Assembly (NCBI GenBank): GCA_040285825.1
Contig: JAUPSS010000001.1
Coordinates: 3,596,001 to 3,660,000, forward strand
Direction of reading: 5' to 3'
Origin: Eukaryota sp. TZLM1-RC
Lineage: Eukaryota > Metamonada: BaSk clade
Length of the DNA stretch: 64,000 nt
Shown: in pieces, positions 28,857 through 39,753 of the stretch
How positions within the stretch are numbered: position 1 is the stretch's first letter
Layout of the letters: the number at the start of each line of letters is the position of its first letter
Program-made: the position numbers and the translations under genes
Notes under the pieces: generated by a model
Seen by the model: the letters and a program-made list of their open reading frames with translations, nothing else
Told to the model about the DNA's origin: nothing
The model's database searches: none

Positions 28857-29515
28857 ATGGACAGTAAAAAGAAACTCGTTCTTATAGGTTCTGCTGGTAC
28901 TGGCAAGACTTCTCTTATACATCGTTTCACCAGACACACATTTAGCCCTTCCTACACAAGTACAGTAGGTATCGACTTTATGTCCAAAACCGTTTACTTT
29001 GAAGACAGAGATCCTGTTGCCCTTCAAATATGTCATATATTACAATCTCACCTTAGATATGGGATACTGCTGGCCAGGAACGATTCGCTGCTCTTCTTCC
29101 TTCCTACTTGAGAGAGTGTTCAGCTGCTGTTATTGTTTTTGACATCACTAGCCGTGCTTCATTTGAAGATGCGACGAGCAAATGGTTACAAAGTGTTAAA
29201 GAGGAACAATCTAATCAATCCGAACCACTGGTTGTGCTGGCAGCAAACAAGGCAGATTTGGCTAGCAGTAGGGAAGTTGAACTATCAGAAATATCATCAT
29301 TTGCTAGTACACACAACATTCCCTTTTTTGAGGTTAGTGCAAAACTGGGGCATAATGTCAAGGAGTTGTTTCAAAACATTGCTTTATTACTTTCAAAGCC
29401 AAGTTCTACTGAAGTTGTTGAGGAAAATGCAGTAGTTAGTAATAAGAATGGGGATGATTTACTATTGACTCCAGATCTAAGTAATAGTAACAGTAGAGGC
29501 AATTGTAGGTGTTGA
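28857..29515 (+). CDS. RAB6: Rab6/Ypt6-like small GTPase, one 29-nt intron
   Basis: Removing 29 nt at 29028-29056 gives a 209-aa protein with every G motif: GSAGTGKTS (P-loop), TVGIDFMSKTVYFEDRD (switch I and the Rab6-typical stretch), IWDTAGQERF (switch II), NKAD, and SAK. It ends in CRC, a double-geranylgeranylation signal. Rab6 proteins act in retrograde Golgi and endosome-to-Golgi traffic. Without intron removal the frame ends at 29111 and the DTAGQE motif is lost. The start is the first ATG after the TATA-like box. Rab family assignment is certain; the Rab6 subfamily rests on the GIDF.SKT.Y.EDR signature. Confidence 0.85.
29028..29056 (+). other. 29-nt intron in Rab6 with non-GT-AG ends
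   Basis: Frame and protein conservation require loss of 29 nt between CTTCAA and ATATGGGATACT. ATATG repeats at both edges, so six placements give the same product; the likeliest is ATATGT...CACCTTAG (AT-AG). No placement gives GT-AG. The 3' end TCTCACCTTAG resembles that of the SNU13 intron. Confidence 0.6.
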
Positions 29516-30035
29516 AGTAGGGCAACCGTTCGAGTTGTAGTAGCAGGGTTTAAATAATGTTGCTTGTACATTGAATTAATTGTTATAAATGTGTTTTTTG
29601 TATCTTTTAAATTCACTTGTTTGGTGTTTAATTAATAAATTAGAATTGAGTAAAAAAATGTACATTTTTATAGTTATTGACAAACATATGTTTTATGTTT
29701 GATGAATTAGTCTGAATCAACACCTTTTCTTCTAAAACTTACATTCAGCAGAAGGTGCGTAACCATAGAACAAGTCCAATGTGATGTTGAGAACATTTGT
29801 AATTAGTATGTGTGTAAAAGTTGATTAAAATTTCACAGAATCAGGATGAGATGAAAGATTCCTGAAGCTGTGCTTGGAACATACTTGTCTTCCTCAAATT
29901 ATCATTATTTATTTGAATCCAAAAATGAACAAAAAAATTAATTAACTAAAATTAATTAATTGATTGATGAACAGTCCAATTTGCGAAAAGAGGCAAACAA
30001 TTCCTTTCCAATTATACTCATAAACGCAACTATAA
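29516..30035. other. Intergenic, nothing recognised
   Basis: Between Rab6 and the CCDC137-like gene. AT-rich with no repeat, RNA gene or coding pattern that I can support. Confidence 0.5.
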
Positions 30036-30650
30036 ATGGGAAGACGCAAAGCAAAGATAAAGACATTTGAAACCTTCTCATATGACAAGGACGATGAAAA
30101 CCTTCCTCCTCCTCCAACTGAAGATGATCAAGCGAAGGTTTCTAATTCAGTTAAACGTATACAAGAACTAAAGCAACTTGCATCAGCCCCAAGAAGTAGA
30201 AAGAGACGATCCTCTGCTCTAAACCAACCTACCAGTACCAACCTGCCAGCACAGCAAGCAGGAGAGAATTTCTTCCAGTATAAAAAGCGTGTGAAAGACC
30301 ATATGAACTCTGTTTTGCACAAAACAGCCAAAGACAGAACTCGCAAGAAGGAAAAATCTAGAGAACGTAAAAAGATGGCTGAACAGAAGAAAAGGGAAGT
30401 TCGTCTACATCGCCAGCAAGGGGAACAGGAGGAAGCTCTTTCACACGACGTTGTGATGTTTGGAGAGGTGGTTCAAGCTCCTCCAGAACTACCCAAGTTG
30501 AAGAAGGCAGTTGATGCAAAGAATACATATACTGGGACATTGGCAGCAAGTTTGCTTAAATCACCAAAAGATACTACTGTTGAAGATGAAAAACAACTCG
30601 CTTTAGCCGCCTATAAGAGACTGAAACAGAAAAGGAGGGTATCTAACTAG
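30036..30650 (+). CDS. CCDC137-like basic nucleolar protein
   Basis: 204 aa, highly basic, with a Lys/Arg-rich start (MGRRKAKIKTF), a conserved FFQYKKRVKDHMNSVLHK segment, a charged helix of KKEKSRERKKMAEQKKRE, and VVMFGEVVQAPPELPKLKK near the middle of the C-terminal half. The FGEVxxxPP motif and layout are like the CCDC137 (RaRF) family of small nucleolar proteins. No intron is needed. It converges with SNU13, 140 bp apart. Similarity is from memory of the family pattern, so the assignment is moderate. Confidence 0.55.
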   Translation: MGRRKAKIKTFETFSYDKDDENLPPPPTEDDQAKVSNSVKRIQELKQLASAPRSRKRRSSALNQPTSTNLPAQQAGENFFQYKKRVKDHMNSVLHKTAKDRTRKKEKSRERKKMAEQKKREVRLHRQQGEQEEALSHDVVMFGEVVQAPPELPKLKKAVDAKNTYTGTLAASLLKSPKDTTVEDEKQLALAAYKRLKQKRRVSN

Positions 30651-30790
30651 TGTTTATTTAGTATTTAATAGTCTTTATAGTTGTACAAACAGGAGAAACA
30701 ATAAATAGTACATATAAGAACTAAATAATTAAATAGAATGACTAGAAAGTAAAACTAACATAATAAAGAATGACTGAACTGATAGCAAAA

Positions 30791-31195
30791 CTAAATCAAG
30801 AGCTTCTCGACAGCAATCTTCAGCTGGTCAATTTGTCCTTTGAGAGGGGAGCGGTCAAAATCTGTGATAGCGCAGGCAATTACGTTTCTGGAAACACCAC
30901 AAGCACGACCGAGGGCTGTCTTAGAAGGAACAAAGACGTAAGGAACGTTCTAGTGTGAGATGAGAGAGTTTAAACAAACTTTATCTTCACACAGCAGAGG
31001 TAAGTGCAGGACAATTTCTATGGGTTCTGCGTCTGCTGCCATGACAATGACCTCGGCTATACCGCGGTTCAAAGCCTTGGTTGCTTCATTCGCGCCCTTC
31101 CTTAACTGTTTGTAGTTTTGACCTTGTTGAACAAGATCTAATATGGCAACAGTAAGGTCACCATCGGCAAGGGGATAGGCTTTTGAAGACACCAT
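30791..31195 (-). CDS. SNU13: SNU13/NHP2L1 (15.5K) RNA-binding protein, one 30-nt intron
   Basis: Exon 1 is 31195-30980 ([48 protein letters not shown]) and exon 2 is 30949-30791 ([20 protein letters not shown] ... EKLLI). The joined protein is 124 aa, close to the family's ~126-128. SNU13 binds kink-turns in U4 snRNA and in box C/D snoRNAs and is part of the U4/U6.U5 tri-snRNP. I start at [12 protein letters not shown] because upstream codons are not conserved. Its 5' flank is only ~85 bp from a retroelement end. Confidence 0.92.
30950..30979 (-). other. 30-nt GT-AG intron in SNU13
   Basis: Minus strand GTTTGTTTAAAC ... CTCACACTAG between GAAGATAAA and AACGTTCCT. Removal restores the universally conserved CEDKNVPYVF. 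Confidence 0.85.
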
Positions 31196-31280
31196 TATTA
31201 GAAGAAGGGATTGAGATTTTCGAAACAATCTGTCTGTGGATTTCATTTGAAATGCATACTTTCGTCTGCTTTTTCCCGGC

Positions 31281-31737
31281 TTAAATGGTAGTTTTACTAT
31301 TTTAGACGTCTATGTCCATTGACCCCTCCAATTCTTCTAACGAAAATTTCATTAACTCAGATGTAAATAATCCTCTTCTTGCTGGCGAAAAATATAAAAT
31401 TGCTAAATACGCGAAACCCATTTCCTCTGTAAATGATAATTCTCATGCCCAATATAATTTATGTCCCTTTGTCTTTTCTTTGCTTGGATCTTTAGGTAAG
31501 GCTGATATGGCTTTCCTTGACGATTTTGTTGTAGTTGTAAAGGAAAGAACTGGAAGAATTTTCAATCGTGTGTACTGGCAAAACAGGATTGTATTTTCTA
31601 TTTTTAAGGGAATGGTGAAATTAATTTCTGATTCGTTCTCTTCATTTGGGAAATTTACTGAATCTTTAGTACTTAATTGTTTTGATGTAGGTGAGGCAGA
31701 TTTTGAGGATGTGGACTTTTAGTTGTGTATTTCATGA
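31281..31737 (+). pseudogene. Lineage D-like 3' end beside SNU13
   Basis: From [18 protein letters not shown] codons through MSIDPSNSSNENFINSDV to the C-terminal block (RIFNRVYWQNRIVFSIFKG) and TAG at 31720-31722. It is a diverged sister of the D copies, 5'-truncated inside the RLE core. A one-base change near 31308 shifts the start of the frame. Confidence 0.65.
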
Positions 31738-32226
31738 TTTTATATTCCCATATTAGATAAACTAAAATATAATATTATCACTGTGATTTGCAACTCAGGT
31801 GTTTATTTTCAAATTCGCAACACCCACCCACCCAGTTAACAACCACCTCTTCTCACGCCACCCCATCAATGCCATACACCTTTGAACTTCTTCTATCCCA
31901 TGACAATCTTCCTTCTCTACGTAATGCACCTATTTCTATGGAAAAGTCTCAGTCATCGGTGTCAGGTAACTCAGATATCACGCAAGCGCCGGTTGTTGGC
32001 CCATAGCACTTTAGATATTAGTTTTCTCTTGCTCAATCCATTACGAAGATGTACAATTTTTTGGATTTTTCCGAAATGAACCCAATCGCAGCTTTCTATT
32101 ACATAACATTGATTGAGGTTTCAAACTTTACTATTTTTCAGTTTCTTTGTTTTCTTACTGTTGCAGTTTTATATATACTGCACATTGTACTTGATGCTAT
32201 ACTATGTAGAGTCCCCAATAAAAACA
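31738..32226. other. Intergenic, nothing recognised
   Basis: Two short overlapping frames (31788-32006, 31882-32079) lack family features and are not supported. The stretch ends in the left target duplication of the lineage E element. Confidence 0.4.
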
Positions 32227-32241
32227 ATCTGTTTCCAATAT

Positions 32242-34177
32242 AATATTATATTATATAAAGAATCAAATAAAAACAAAACAAACTAAAACACATAAGAAAC
32301 TAAATTCTCCACGCCAACTCTTGATGAATCCTTATAAAGTTTAGACATCATTAAACTCAAGTACTTGGGAACACTTCTGTACAAAGCGAAAATGATACGA
32401 TTTTTCCATAAATTCTCTGCAAAATTCTTACCACTTGAACGACATAAATTACCAAAATCATTGATGAAATTCATGGCGGATTGTCCAATGTTGCCAAAAA
32501 TCGAAAAGGCAAAAGGAACAAACGAAAACTTCGAATAAAGGTTCTTATTTAAATCATTTAATATCTCAGTATATTTATCTCTCTTACGATCTTCAGCCTT
32601 GTTTAAATGGCCATTAGTACTAAGTAAAACATCATCGCGATAAACCAAAGCAAAGGGATCAACTGTAGTGAAATCAACAACAACTTGAGAGGAATCCACA
32701 AATGGAGCAATTAAATCACCTCGACGTGAATTAAAAGATTATCATCACTATAATGCTTCAACAAAGGTTCTACTTTGCAACTAAAATTGTAACACTTGAA
32801 CATCTCATATGTCACATCACGAACGGCATTATGAAGAACTGACCTATATTGGAGAAATTTCTTACAGCTCACAATATGACGAAAATTGGCAGTAGGTTTT
32901 TTGTTACAAATACAATAAGAATTGTCCAAAAGACCACTTGGATACATCCCTAATCTCAACCGCATGTTTTGTTTCCAAGCTTCATTTGTTAAGTGAAGAC
33001 CAAATGGCCTTGGTTGCTGAGATATTAAACTAGTACAGTTCTGAATGTCTGCTAAGAAGGCAGCAAAGACGGGATTATTAATCTTAGTCACACTAAGTCG
33101 TTTAGAAAAATCCAGGTCTTCAAAACCAATAAGAACAGACTTCTGTAATTTCACAACAGCAAGATGAAGGTTGGTGAAAGATCTCGAAGGCACAGCAGGT
33201 AAACTTGAAGGAAAACTCCTATTCCAAATATCAACAGGTAGTTCTTGCACCATTTTTTCAAGAGAAATTAATAAAGGATGTGATTCATTTAAAGGAATAT
33301 GATCAAAACGAAGTTTCCATTCAAAAAGAAAATTTTTCATACCACCAATAAAAGCACTTTTGCATAAATACTCTGCTTTTGAAAAACCAACTCCACCAAA
33401 TTTAGGACTAAAAAATGCATGATAAGGAATTTTTGATGGACAAACTTCTACTAAATTTCCTAAGAAATTTGTTCTCAAAGTATTGAATTGACGTGCAAAA
33501 TCATGAGAAATTGTGGGAGATAAAGAACGAAGAAGGTGATTAATTTTTGATCCAAAACACACATTTAGGACCGAAAACGCTAAATGTTTGTCAATTTCTA
33601 GATCTTCAATAGCCAAAAGTTGCTCTTCGATTTTTTCCAAAATACCTGACAAAATCGATTTAACTTTTTCACTATTTCCAAAATAAGATCCAAGAAACCG
33701 AATAGCATCTTCCTCGTAATCAACGTATTTGATAAAAGTTTCATTAAATGCCACCTCCGCATGCTGATTACCAATAATGAAACACTTGGGCAATTTAATG
33801 TCTAACCCTATTTGTTTGGCCAGAAAAACAAAATGTTGTAAACCGTGTTGTAAAAGAGACAAAGGGCCAATAAGTGATAAATCATCTGCATAAGCACATA
33901 TATGAATGTCAGGAAAATCCGACTTAAATTTTACCAAAACTGATTGCAGTGCTAAGCAAAAGAAAAATGGACCCAATGGATCCCCTTGTTTGACCCCTCT
34001 TGACGAAACAATATTCTCAGAATGAAAAATTAAGTTAGAGGGTGATCCATACATCAATTTAAAATACGGCAAAAGTGGAGGATAGTGTAGTTCAAGTTCT
34101 TGCAAAATACTGGAGCGAAAAACGGAATTGAAAGCATTTTTAAAATCAATGTTTAATAAATAATTTTCGCCTTTTTG
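32242..34177 (-). mobile_element. 5'-truncated lineage E retroelement with 15-bp target duplication
   Basis: ATCTGTTTCCAATAT occurs at 32227-32241 and 34178-34192, bounding the element. The 3' end is a TA-rich tail near 32242; the 5' end is truncated within the RT palm. RT, CIC...FRHIVSC knuckle, RLE and C-terminal block are all present, with one frameshift near 32705. Confidence 0.8.
32283..32699 (-). pseudogene. Lineage E RLE core and C-terminal block
   Basis: Continuation of the preceding frame after the slip: VDSSQVVVDFTTVDPF, then DRKRDKYTEIL, FVPFAFSIFGNIGQSAMNFI, ENLWKNRIIFALYRSVPKYL, ending VENLVSYVF and TAG. Confidence 0.7.
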
Positions 34178-34189
34178 ATCTGTTTCCAA
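32711..34189 (-). CDS. Lineage E RT and N-terminal RLE, 492 aa, YADD active site
   Basis: NIDFKNAFNSVFRSS, GVKQGDPLGPFFFCLALQ and CAYADDLSLIG give the RT core; here the catalytic motif is YADD rather than the YMDD of A-D. The thumb, FEDLDFSKRLSVTKINNP and the knuckle CICNKKPTANFRHIVSC follow, then EPLLKHYSDDN, where a frameshift ends the frame just before RRGD. The first four codons come from host flanking DNA, so the start is accidental. Confidence 0.7.
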   Translation of the reverse strand: METDQKGENYLLNIDFKNAFNSVFRSSILQELELHYPPLLPYFKLMYGSPSNLIFHSENIVSSRGVKQGDPLGPFFFCLALQSVLVKFKSDFPDIHICAYADDLSLIGPLSLLQHGLQHFVFLAKQIGLDIKLPKCFIIGNQHAEVAFNETFIKYVDYEEDAIRFLGSYFGNSEKVKSILSGILEKIEEQLLAIEDLEIDKHLAFSVLNVCFGSKINHLLRSLSPTISHDFARQFNTLRTNFLGNLVEVCPSKIPYHAFFSPKFGGVGFSKAEYLCKSAFIGGMKNFLFEWKLRFDHIPLNESHPLLISLEKMVQELPVDIWNRSFPSSLPAVPSRSFTNLHLAVVKLQKSVLIGFEDLDFSKRLSVTKINNPVFAAFLADIQNCTSLISQQPRPFGLHLTNEAWKQNMRLRLGMYPSGLLDNSYCICNKKPTANFRHIVSCKKFLQYRSVLHNAVRDVTYEMFKCYNFSCKVEPLLKHYSDDNLLIHVEVI

Positions 34190-34192
34190 TAT

Positions 34193-35773
34193 TAATATAT
34201 TTATATATTACACTATTCGAATATATCTAATAAGAGACAAGATATTTTCTTTTCTTAGGTGATTTGAAGGTTAGACGTTTGAAAATAGTTGATACATCAT
34301 AACCTTCCTCCACAGTTTGATCGCACACTTGGCACAAACTGGGTTTAATGGATGAGACTTAACCTCGTTAGCAGGGGTATATGAAGTATCAAAGATCACT
34401 GAATACAAGTTTGTGGGTGTTTAAATGGGCTGTTAAACCAGAGAATCTTGGAACGAAAACGTTTTGGGAGGATCAATACGAAGACGATACACTGTGAGTG
34501 ATTTGAAGAAAGTTTAAAGCTGTTTAAATAACATTGATTTGGATGTGTGTGAAACGAAAAATAAGGATCTAAGGTGAAAAGCACAGTATTCAACCTAACA
34601 GACCACCACAGTCCTCTATTTCCAATTTTAACAAAGGTTTTCATCATTGATATAGAGTTTTCTGAATTAAGCATCTCCACTTCCACCACTTTGGTTGAAG
34701 TCATCTTAATGTGTCCGCGAATACTGAGGATGTAAGCTAATTTAGGAATTTCTGGCAGTCTGGCAGAGATCAAAGGACTCAGTGACCCAAAATTTCTGAA
34801 TGATTTAAATATTCAACATGTCAAAAAGCATCCGAGTAAACAAAAGCTTACTTTCCGCATTACCATCATTTGAATCATTTAAATCTTGATGATCAAGCCT
34901 TGATCCCTGTAACCATGATGATTTGAGCATCATTGCCGTCACTGGAATCGCTTTATTTATCAAATTTATTTATTTATTGTATTTATTGATCTGTTGAAAG
35001 TTGAAAAGTTGAATCGTTTTCCGTGATTAGGAAAGATGACGTTGTTTTGAAACAGAAAATAATTTGTTTGAATTAATTAGACCATTAAATTCAATTGTAG
35101 AATTAGTATTAAATTACTATTGACAATTATTTAATGTTTCTGAACTTTTTCCTAATCTACAACTAATTGAGTGTTCAAAAGAAGTTTTTGAATTGTTGAA
35201 ATCAGAATTTCTGCTCTTATTTTGAAATCTTGAATATCAAATCACTTAGTTTTTTGATTATTTGTTTTTTGTTTCCTACTTTGCTTCCTGCCATCTATAA
35301 CGGACATATAGCCCTGGATTCTGCTTGATATGGAGTCGAATGGATTATGAATGGTGTTTAAGTAATTCAGATCAGACAAAACGGTGACTGACTCGACGAG
35401 TCGGTGACTGGATGTTATCTATCGCATCATTGGATTGAATACCGTGAACAAAGTCGACACGTGATGCGGGATCAAGCAATATCAAGCAGAAGGTGTTGAG
35501 TTGATAAGCGAAGCCGAAGGTGATAAGACAGCAACTTCAGATGTGAAAAAACAGATATTGAAACAAGTTTTTTCAAACAATTTTTTTTGAAAGATTTTGA
35601 AAAAAGTTTTTTCAAACAACGTTTGATTTATTGAACTTGCACACTTAACAAAATAAACTCATAATTAATGGGAGGAAATTCATTGAACTTATTCGATTGA
35701 AAACCGAGGTAATCTATTAATAATGGCAAATTGAATTCAAACAACAGAAATCAAAACTTCAAAAGTTACATCA
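34193..35773. other. 1.6 kb without a supported gene
   Basis: A 125-aa minus frame at 34396-34773 (MMKTFVKIGNRGLWWSVRL...) looks protein-like and may be a decayed gene, since further fragments (LCQVCDQTVEEGYDV near 34340) read in other frames, but I cannot name it. 35560-35620 has short repeats of GTTTTTTCAAACAA. The rest shows nothing. Confidence 0.35.
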
Positions 35774-36159
35774 TCAACAAAAGTATAAGTGTAGCAAGCC
35801 TGATGTTTGTCCTTTTTGGATTGAAATATGCAATTTCTGCAATTGAAGTTTCCAAAGCTATTTCAAAACTACCAAAAGGAAAAGCTGCAGGCCCATCTGA
35901 AATTTCTTTTGATCTGTTGAAAATAGCGTGTTTCAGTGCCCCTGAAATTGTTGATGATCTTGCCAATTTTTTTCAAAAATTAATTGTTTTGAAAATTGAT
36001 CCTCCTTTTGAATTACTTACTGCACGTCTGATTGTTTTAATAAAGCCAGGTAATGGAATTAAACATGATGGAATACGCCCAATTGCTGTTGGTGAATCTC
36101 TATCTCGTTTGCTGGCATCAATTGTCTTTGATCGTGTCAAAGACAAAACTTCTTATTGA
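35731..36159 (+). pseudogene. Lineage B RT N-terminal frame
   Basis: Open for 142 codons; the first 20 are flank. KLPKGKAAGPSEISFDLLK, ELLTARLIVLIKPGNGIKHD and GIRPIAVGESLSRL are RT N-terminal sequences. It slips before NPHQFGIKTIDGA, which continues at 36156. Confidence 0.55.
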
Positions 36160-36510
36160 ATCCTCATCAATTTGGAATAAAAACAATTGATGGTGCTTTT
36201 GTTGCTACTCTTGCCTCTGATACTTATTTTATTGCAGAGGAAAATAACTTTATTTATAATCTCGACTTCAAAAATGCTTTAAATTCTGTGATACGAGAAG
36301 CAATTTTGGAAGTAATTAAATCTGATTTTTTGAGTCCTCAAGTTTTTCTACCACTTTCATGGTAAAAAATCAGATTTAATATTTAATTCTTTTGCTTTAA
36401 AATCATCTTCTGGTGTGAAGCAAGGTGATTCTTTAGGCCCTTTATTGTTTTGTTTAGCTGTTTTTTTTACCTTATTTATTTTTATTCAACAACAAATATG
36501 AAATACACAA

Positions 36511-37089
36511 TTAAAACTCCACATCCTCAAAACCTGCCTCCCCTACATCAAAACAATTAATCGCTAAAGATTCAGAAAATTTCCCAAAAGAAGATAGTGA
36601 ATCAGAAATTAGTGTTACCATTGCCTTAAAAATAGAAAATACAATCCTGTTTTGCCAGTAAACACGATTGAAAATTCTTCCAGTTCTTTCCTTTACAACT
36701 ACAACAACATCTTCAAGGAAAGCCATAGCAGCCTTACCCAAAGATCCAAGCAAAGAAAATACAAAGGGACATAAATTATATTGTGCATGAGAATTTTCAT
36801 TAATCGAGGAAATGGGTTTCGCATATTTAGCAATTTTATATTTTTCGCCTGCAAGAAGAGGATTATTAACATCTGAGTTAATGAGATGTTCATTAGAGGA
36901 ATTACAAGGGTCAATAGACATGGCGTCTAAAATAGTAAAACTACCATTTAAACCGGGAACAACTAGATCACCTCTTGTCAGACCCATAGAAGCTCTGTTG
37001 TAGCGCGTACTATCAATATTGGGGTCATCAAGAATAAATTTTGATAACAGGGGTTCTAAAAAGGAATCTACTCGATATGATTTGCACAT
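36511..37089 (-). CDS. Lineage D RLE fragment, 192 aa
   Basis: MCKSYRVDSFLEPLLSKF, TRGDLVVPG, ILDAMSIDPCN, KIAKYAKP and the C-terminal block to AGFEDVEF and TAA. The knuckle is cut off by the join at 37115. Confidence 0.6.
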   Translation of the reverse strand: MCKSYRVDSFLEPLLSKFILDDPNIDSTRYNRASMGLTRGDLVVPGLNGSFTILDAMSIDPCNSSNEHLINSDVNNPLLAGEKYKIAKYAKPISSINENSHAQYNLCPFVFSLLGSLGKAAMAFLEDVVVVVKERTGRIFNRVYWQNRIVFSIFKAMVTLISDSLSSFGKFSESLAINCFDVGEAGFEDVEF

Positions 37090-37115
37090 TACATAAATTT
37101 GGTCCCTGACGTTAT

Positions 37116-37781
37116 ATATCTTCTTTAGATATAGAAAAGCATATTAAATTTTTCATGCTTAAAATTTGCTACACTGGGAGAATAACCCACATTTTGAGAG
37201 CTTGTGCTCCTTCCATAGCATTAGATTTATGTTGTTCATTTAATTCATTGAGAACAGGATTTTTTGCTGATTTATTGGATGTAGAACCAGGAATGTTGAA
37301 AAGTCACTTATTTGCTTCAGCAAATTTGGGTGGTATTGGATTTACTAAATCTTCAATTTTGTGTCAATCAGCATTCTTGGGTGGTGGCAAAAATTTTATT
37401 TATGAATTTTCTCGTAGATTTCCTGATGATTCTCATCTGTTAGTTCCCAATTGCAGTCCTTATTTGTATGAGTTATCTTGTGAACTTGAAAAATTGCCAC
37501 CACAAATTTGGACCAAATGTTTTCCCCAATCAATTCAAGAAATTCCAAACCGATCTCTTTTTAATTTACAGTTTTGCTGTAAAAAGCTTCAACAAAAATT
37601 GTCAAAGATTTTTGAAGGCTTGGATTTTGATGTTAGACTTGGCTTGGCCAAGAAAAAGAATCCCGCTTTTGCAAATCTTTTACAAGATATGTGTGACAGT
37701 ACTTCTTCTGCCTTAGTAACAACAATTCCACAAGTTTATGGTACTCTCTTAACCGATTCTGCTTGGACTCCAACTTTTTAA
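37116..37781 (+). pseudogene. Inverted lineage B fragment inside the D composite
   Basis: Begins at TTCTTTAGATATAG (the recurring lineage B breakpoint) and runs through the RT thumb (open 37155-37781) to LLTDSAWT, where the tail of lineage D begins at about 37774. It lacks both element ends. Confidence 0.65.
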
Positions 37782-37808
37782 ATTCAACAACAAATATGAA
37801 ATACACAA

Positions 37809-38543
37809 TTAAACCTCCACATCCTCAAAACCTGCCTCCACTACATCAAAACAATTAATTGCCAAAGATTCAGAAAATTTCCCAAAAGAAGACAGTGAAT
37901 CAGAAATCAGTTTTACCATTCCCTTAAAAACAGAAAATACAATCCTGTTTTGCCAGTAAACACGATTGAAAATTCTTCCAGTTCTTTCCTTTACAACAAC
38001 AGCAACATCTTCAAGGAAAGCCATAGCAGCCTTACCCAAAGATCCAAGCAAAGAAAATACAAAGGGACATAAATTATATTGTGCATGAGAATTTTCATTA
38101 ATCGAGGAAATGGGTTTCGCATATTTAGCAATTTTATATTTTTCGCCTGCAAGAAGAGGATTATTTACATCCGAGTTAATGAAATGTTCGTTAGAGGAAT
38201 TACAAGGGTCAATAGACATGGCGTCCAAAATAGTAAAACTACCATTTAAACCAGGAACAACTAGATCACCTCTAGTCAGACCTATAGAAGCTCTGTTGTA
38301 ACGCGTACTATCAATATTGGGATCATCAAGAATTAATTTTGATAACAGCGGTTCTAAAAAGGAATCTACTCGATATGATTTGCACATTACATAAATTTGG
38401 TCCCTGACGTTGTTATGCACTTTGCTTCTAAACGTAATGAAATGTTTACAGTTCAAAAGATGAGTAAACAAAAGAGGTTTACCACATTTACAAGTTAAAT
38501 GATTGGGCAAATTGTTTGGCCACAGAAAACAACGAAAACGCAT
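37809..38543 (-). CDS. Lineage D knuckle and RLE, 244 aa
   Basis: CKCGKPLLFTHLLNC knuckle, HNNVRDQIYVMCKSY, FLEPLLSKL, TRGDLVVPG, ILDAMSIDPCN and the C-terminal block ending in FEDVEV and TAA. It belongs to the 41072-37774 D element; a frameshift near 38557 separates it from the thumb. Confidence 0.65.
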   Translation of the reverse strand: MRFRCFLWPNNLPNHLTCKCGKPLLFTHLLNCKHFITFRSKVHNNVRDQIYVMCKSYRVDSFLEPLLSKLILDDPNIDSTRYNRASIGLTRGDLVVPGLNGSFTILDAMSIDPCNSSNEHFINSDVNNPLLAGEKYKIAKYAKPISSINENSHAQYNLCPFVFSLLGSLGKAAMAFLEDVAVVVKERTGRIFNRVYWQNRIVFSVFKGMVKLISDSLSSFGKFSESLAINCFDVVEAGFEDVEV

Positions 38544-38556
38544 GTTTAGAAGCCAT

Positions 38557-39744
38557 TCATTGTCTTTTTAACAAAAGTCCATAAACAGAGGGAACTTGAG
38601 TTACTAAAGCAGCAGCTGAACTATCACGAATATCCTTTAAAAAATTACCGAAAGCGGGATTTTTAGTTTTGGCCAAGCCAAGTCTTACTTCATAATTCAA
38701 GCCTTCATATAATTTAACCAGATGGTGCTGAAGCTTTTTCAAGCAAAAACGTAAATTTGGAAGTGATCGAGTGGGAATTTCTTGAACATTTTTGAGGAAA
38801 ACACTGAATCCAGATATCACTAGGCAAATTTTCTAATTCAAATTGCAGTTGATTCAAGTAAAATTTGATTCACCATTGATCAGATGAACATCAAAAGGGA
38901 ACCTTTGGAAAAATTCAAAAACAAAATTTTTACCACCTCCCAAAAATGCTGCTTTACACAGAATCGAAGATTTGGTGAATCCAATTCCACCCAAATCTGC
39001 TGAACAAAATACATGACTTCGAATTAAAGATTCATTTACTTCTAATAAAGAAGAAAAAAATTTGACTCGAAGTTTGTTAAAAGATCTGCAGAAATTGAGA
39101 GATACCGAAGGGGAGTTGACCTTAAAATATGAGTGAATTTTCCAGAATAACAAATTTTTAAAATAAAAAATTTGATGTGTTTCTCAATGTCACATTCAGC
39201 AATAAAACTAAGATCCTTGTCAAACTTCTCCAATAAATTGTTTAACTGGGAATAAATTTCATCCAAATTGCCAAGCCAACATCCAAGAAACTTAAAAAGC
39301 TTGTTGGTCATAATTGATAAAAGGAATCTGAGCTCCACCAATCATCAAAGATTGTTTTTCTCTACCAATCAAGAGACATTTAGATGGGTTCAAAGCTAAT
39401 CCAATTTCTTTGTATTTCGCCGCAATGTTTTCAGAGACCCTAGAAATGCTTTCAAAAGAACCAATAATAGAAATGTCATCCATATAGGCAACAATACGCA
39501 AATCAGGGAAATCTTGTTGTGTCATTTTAATAATATTATGAATAGCCAAACAAAACAGCAAAGGGCCAAGAGGATCACCTTGTTTCACACCAGAAGAAGA
39601 TTCAAGGGTAAAGGAGTCAAAAATTAAGTCTGATTTTTTTCCATAAAATAAATAAAAATATGCAGAAAGTTCAGGAAAATCATGAAGAAGCACATCAAAA
39701 ATACAATTACGTTTCACAGAATTGAAAGCATTTTTGAAATCCAA
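38557..39744 (-). pseudogene. Lineage D RT palm and thumb, frameshifted
   Basis: Open pieces 39744-39292 (LDFKNAFNSVKRN, GVKQGDPLGPLLF, AYMDDISIIGS), 39341-39042, 39153-38854 and 38820-38557 join into the RT in consecutive frames. At least four slips make it inactive. Confidence 0.65.
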
Positions 39745-39753
39745 ATTGAAAAT

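Noticed and set aside
29032-29056. 25-nt GT-AG intron in Rab6
   Set aside because: It has canonical ends but leaves four extra bases and destroys the IWDTAGQE frame.
28857-29111. Rab6 as two separate genes or a pseudogene
   Set aside because: A single 29-nt removal restores all GTPase motifs and a CRC end, so one functional gene is simpler.
31788-32079. Two small frames in the SNU13-lineage E gap
   Set aside because: No start context, family motif or repeat; consistent with chance.
35385-35405. Palindrome ACTCGACGAGT as an operator or hairpin
   Set aside because: Eleven bases only, with no gene nearby that would use it.
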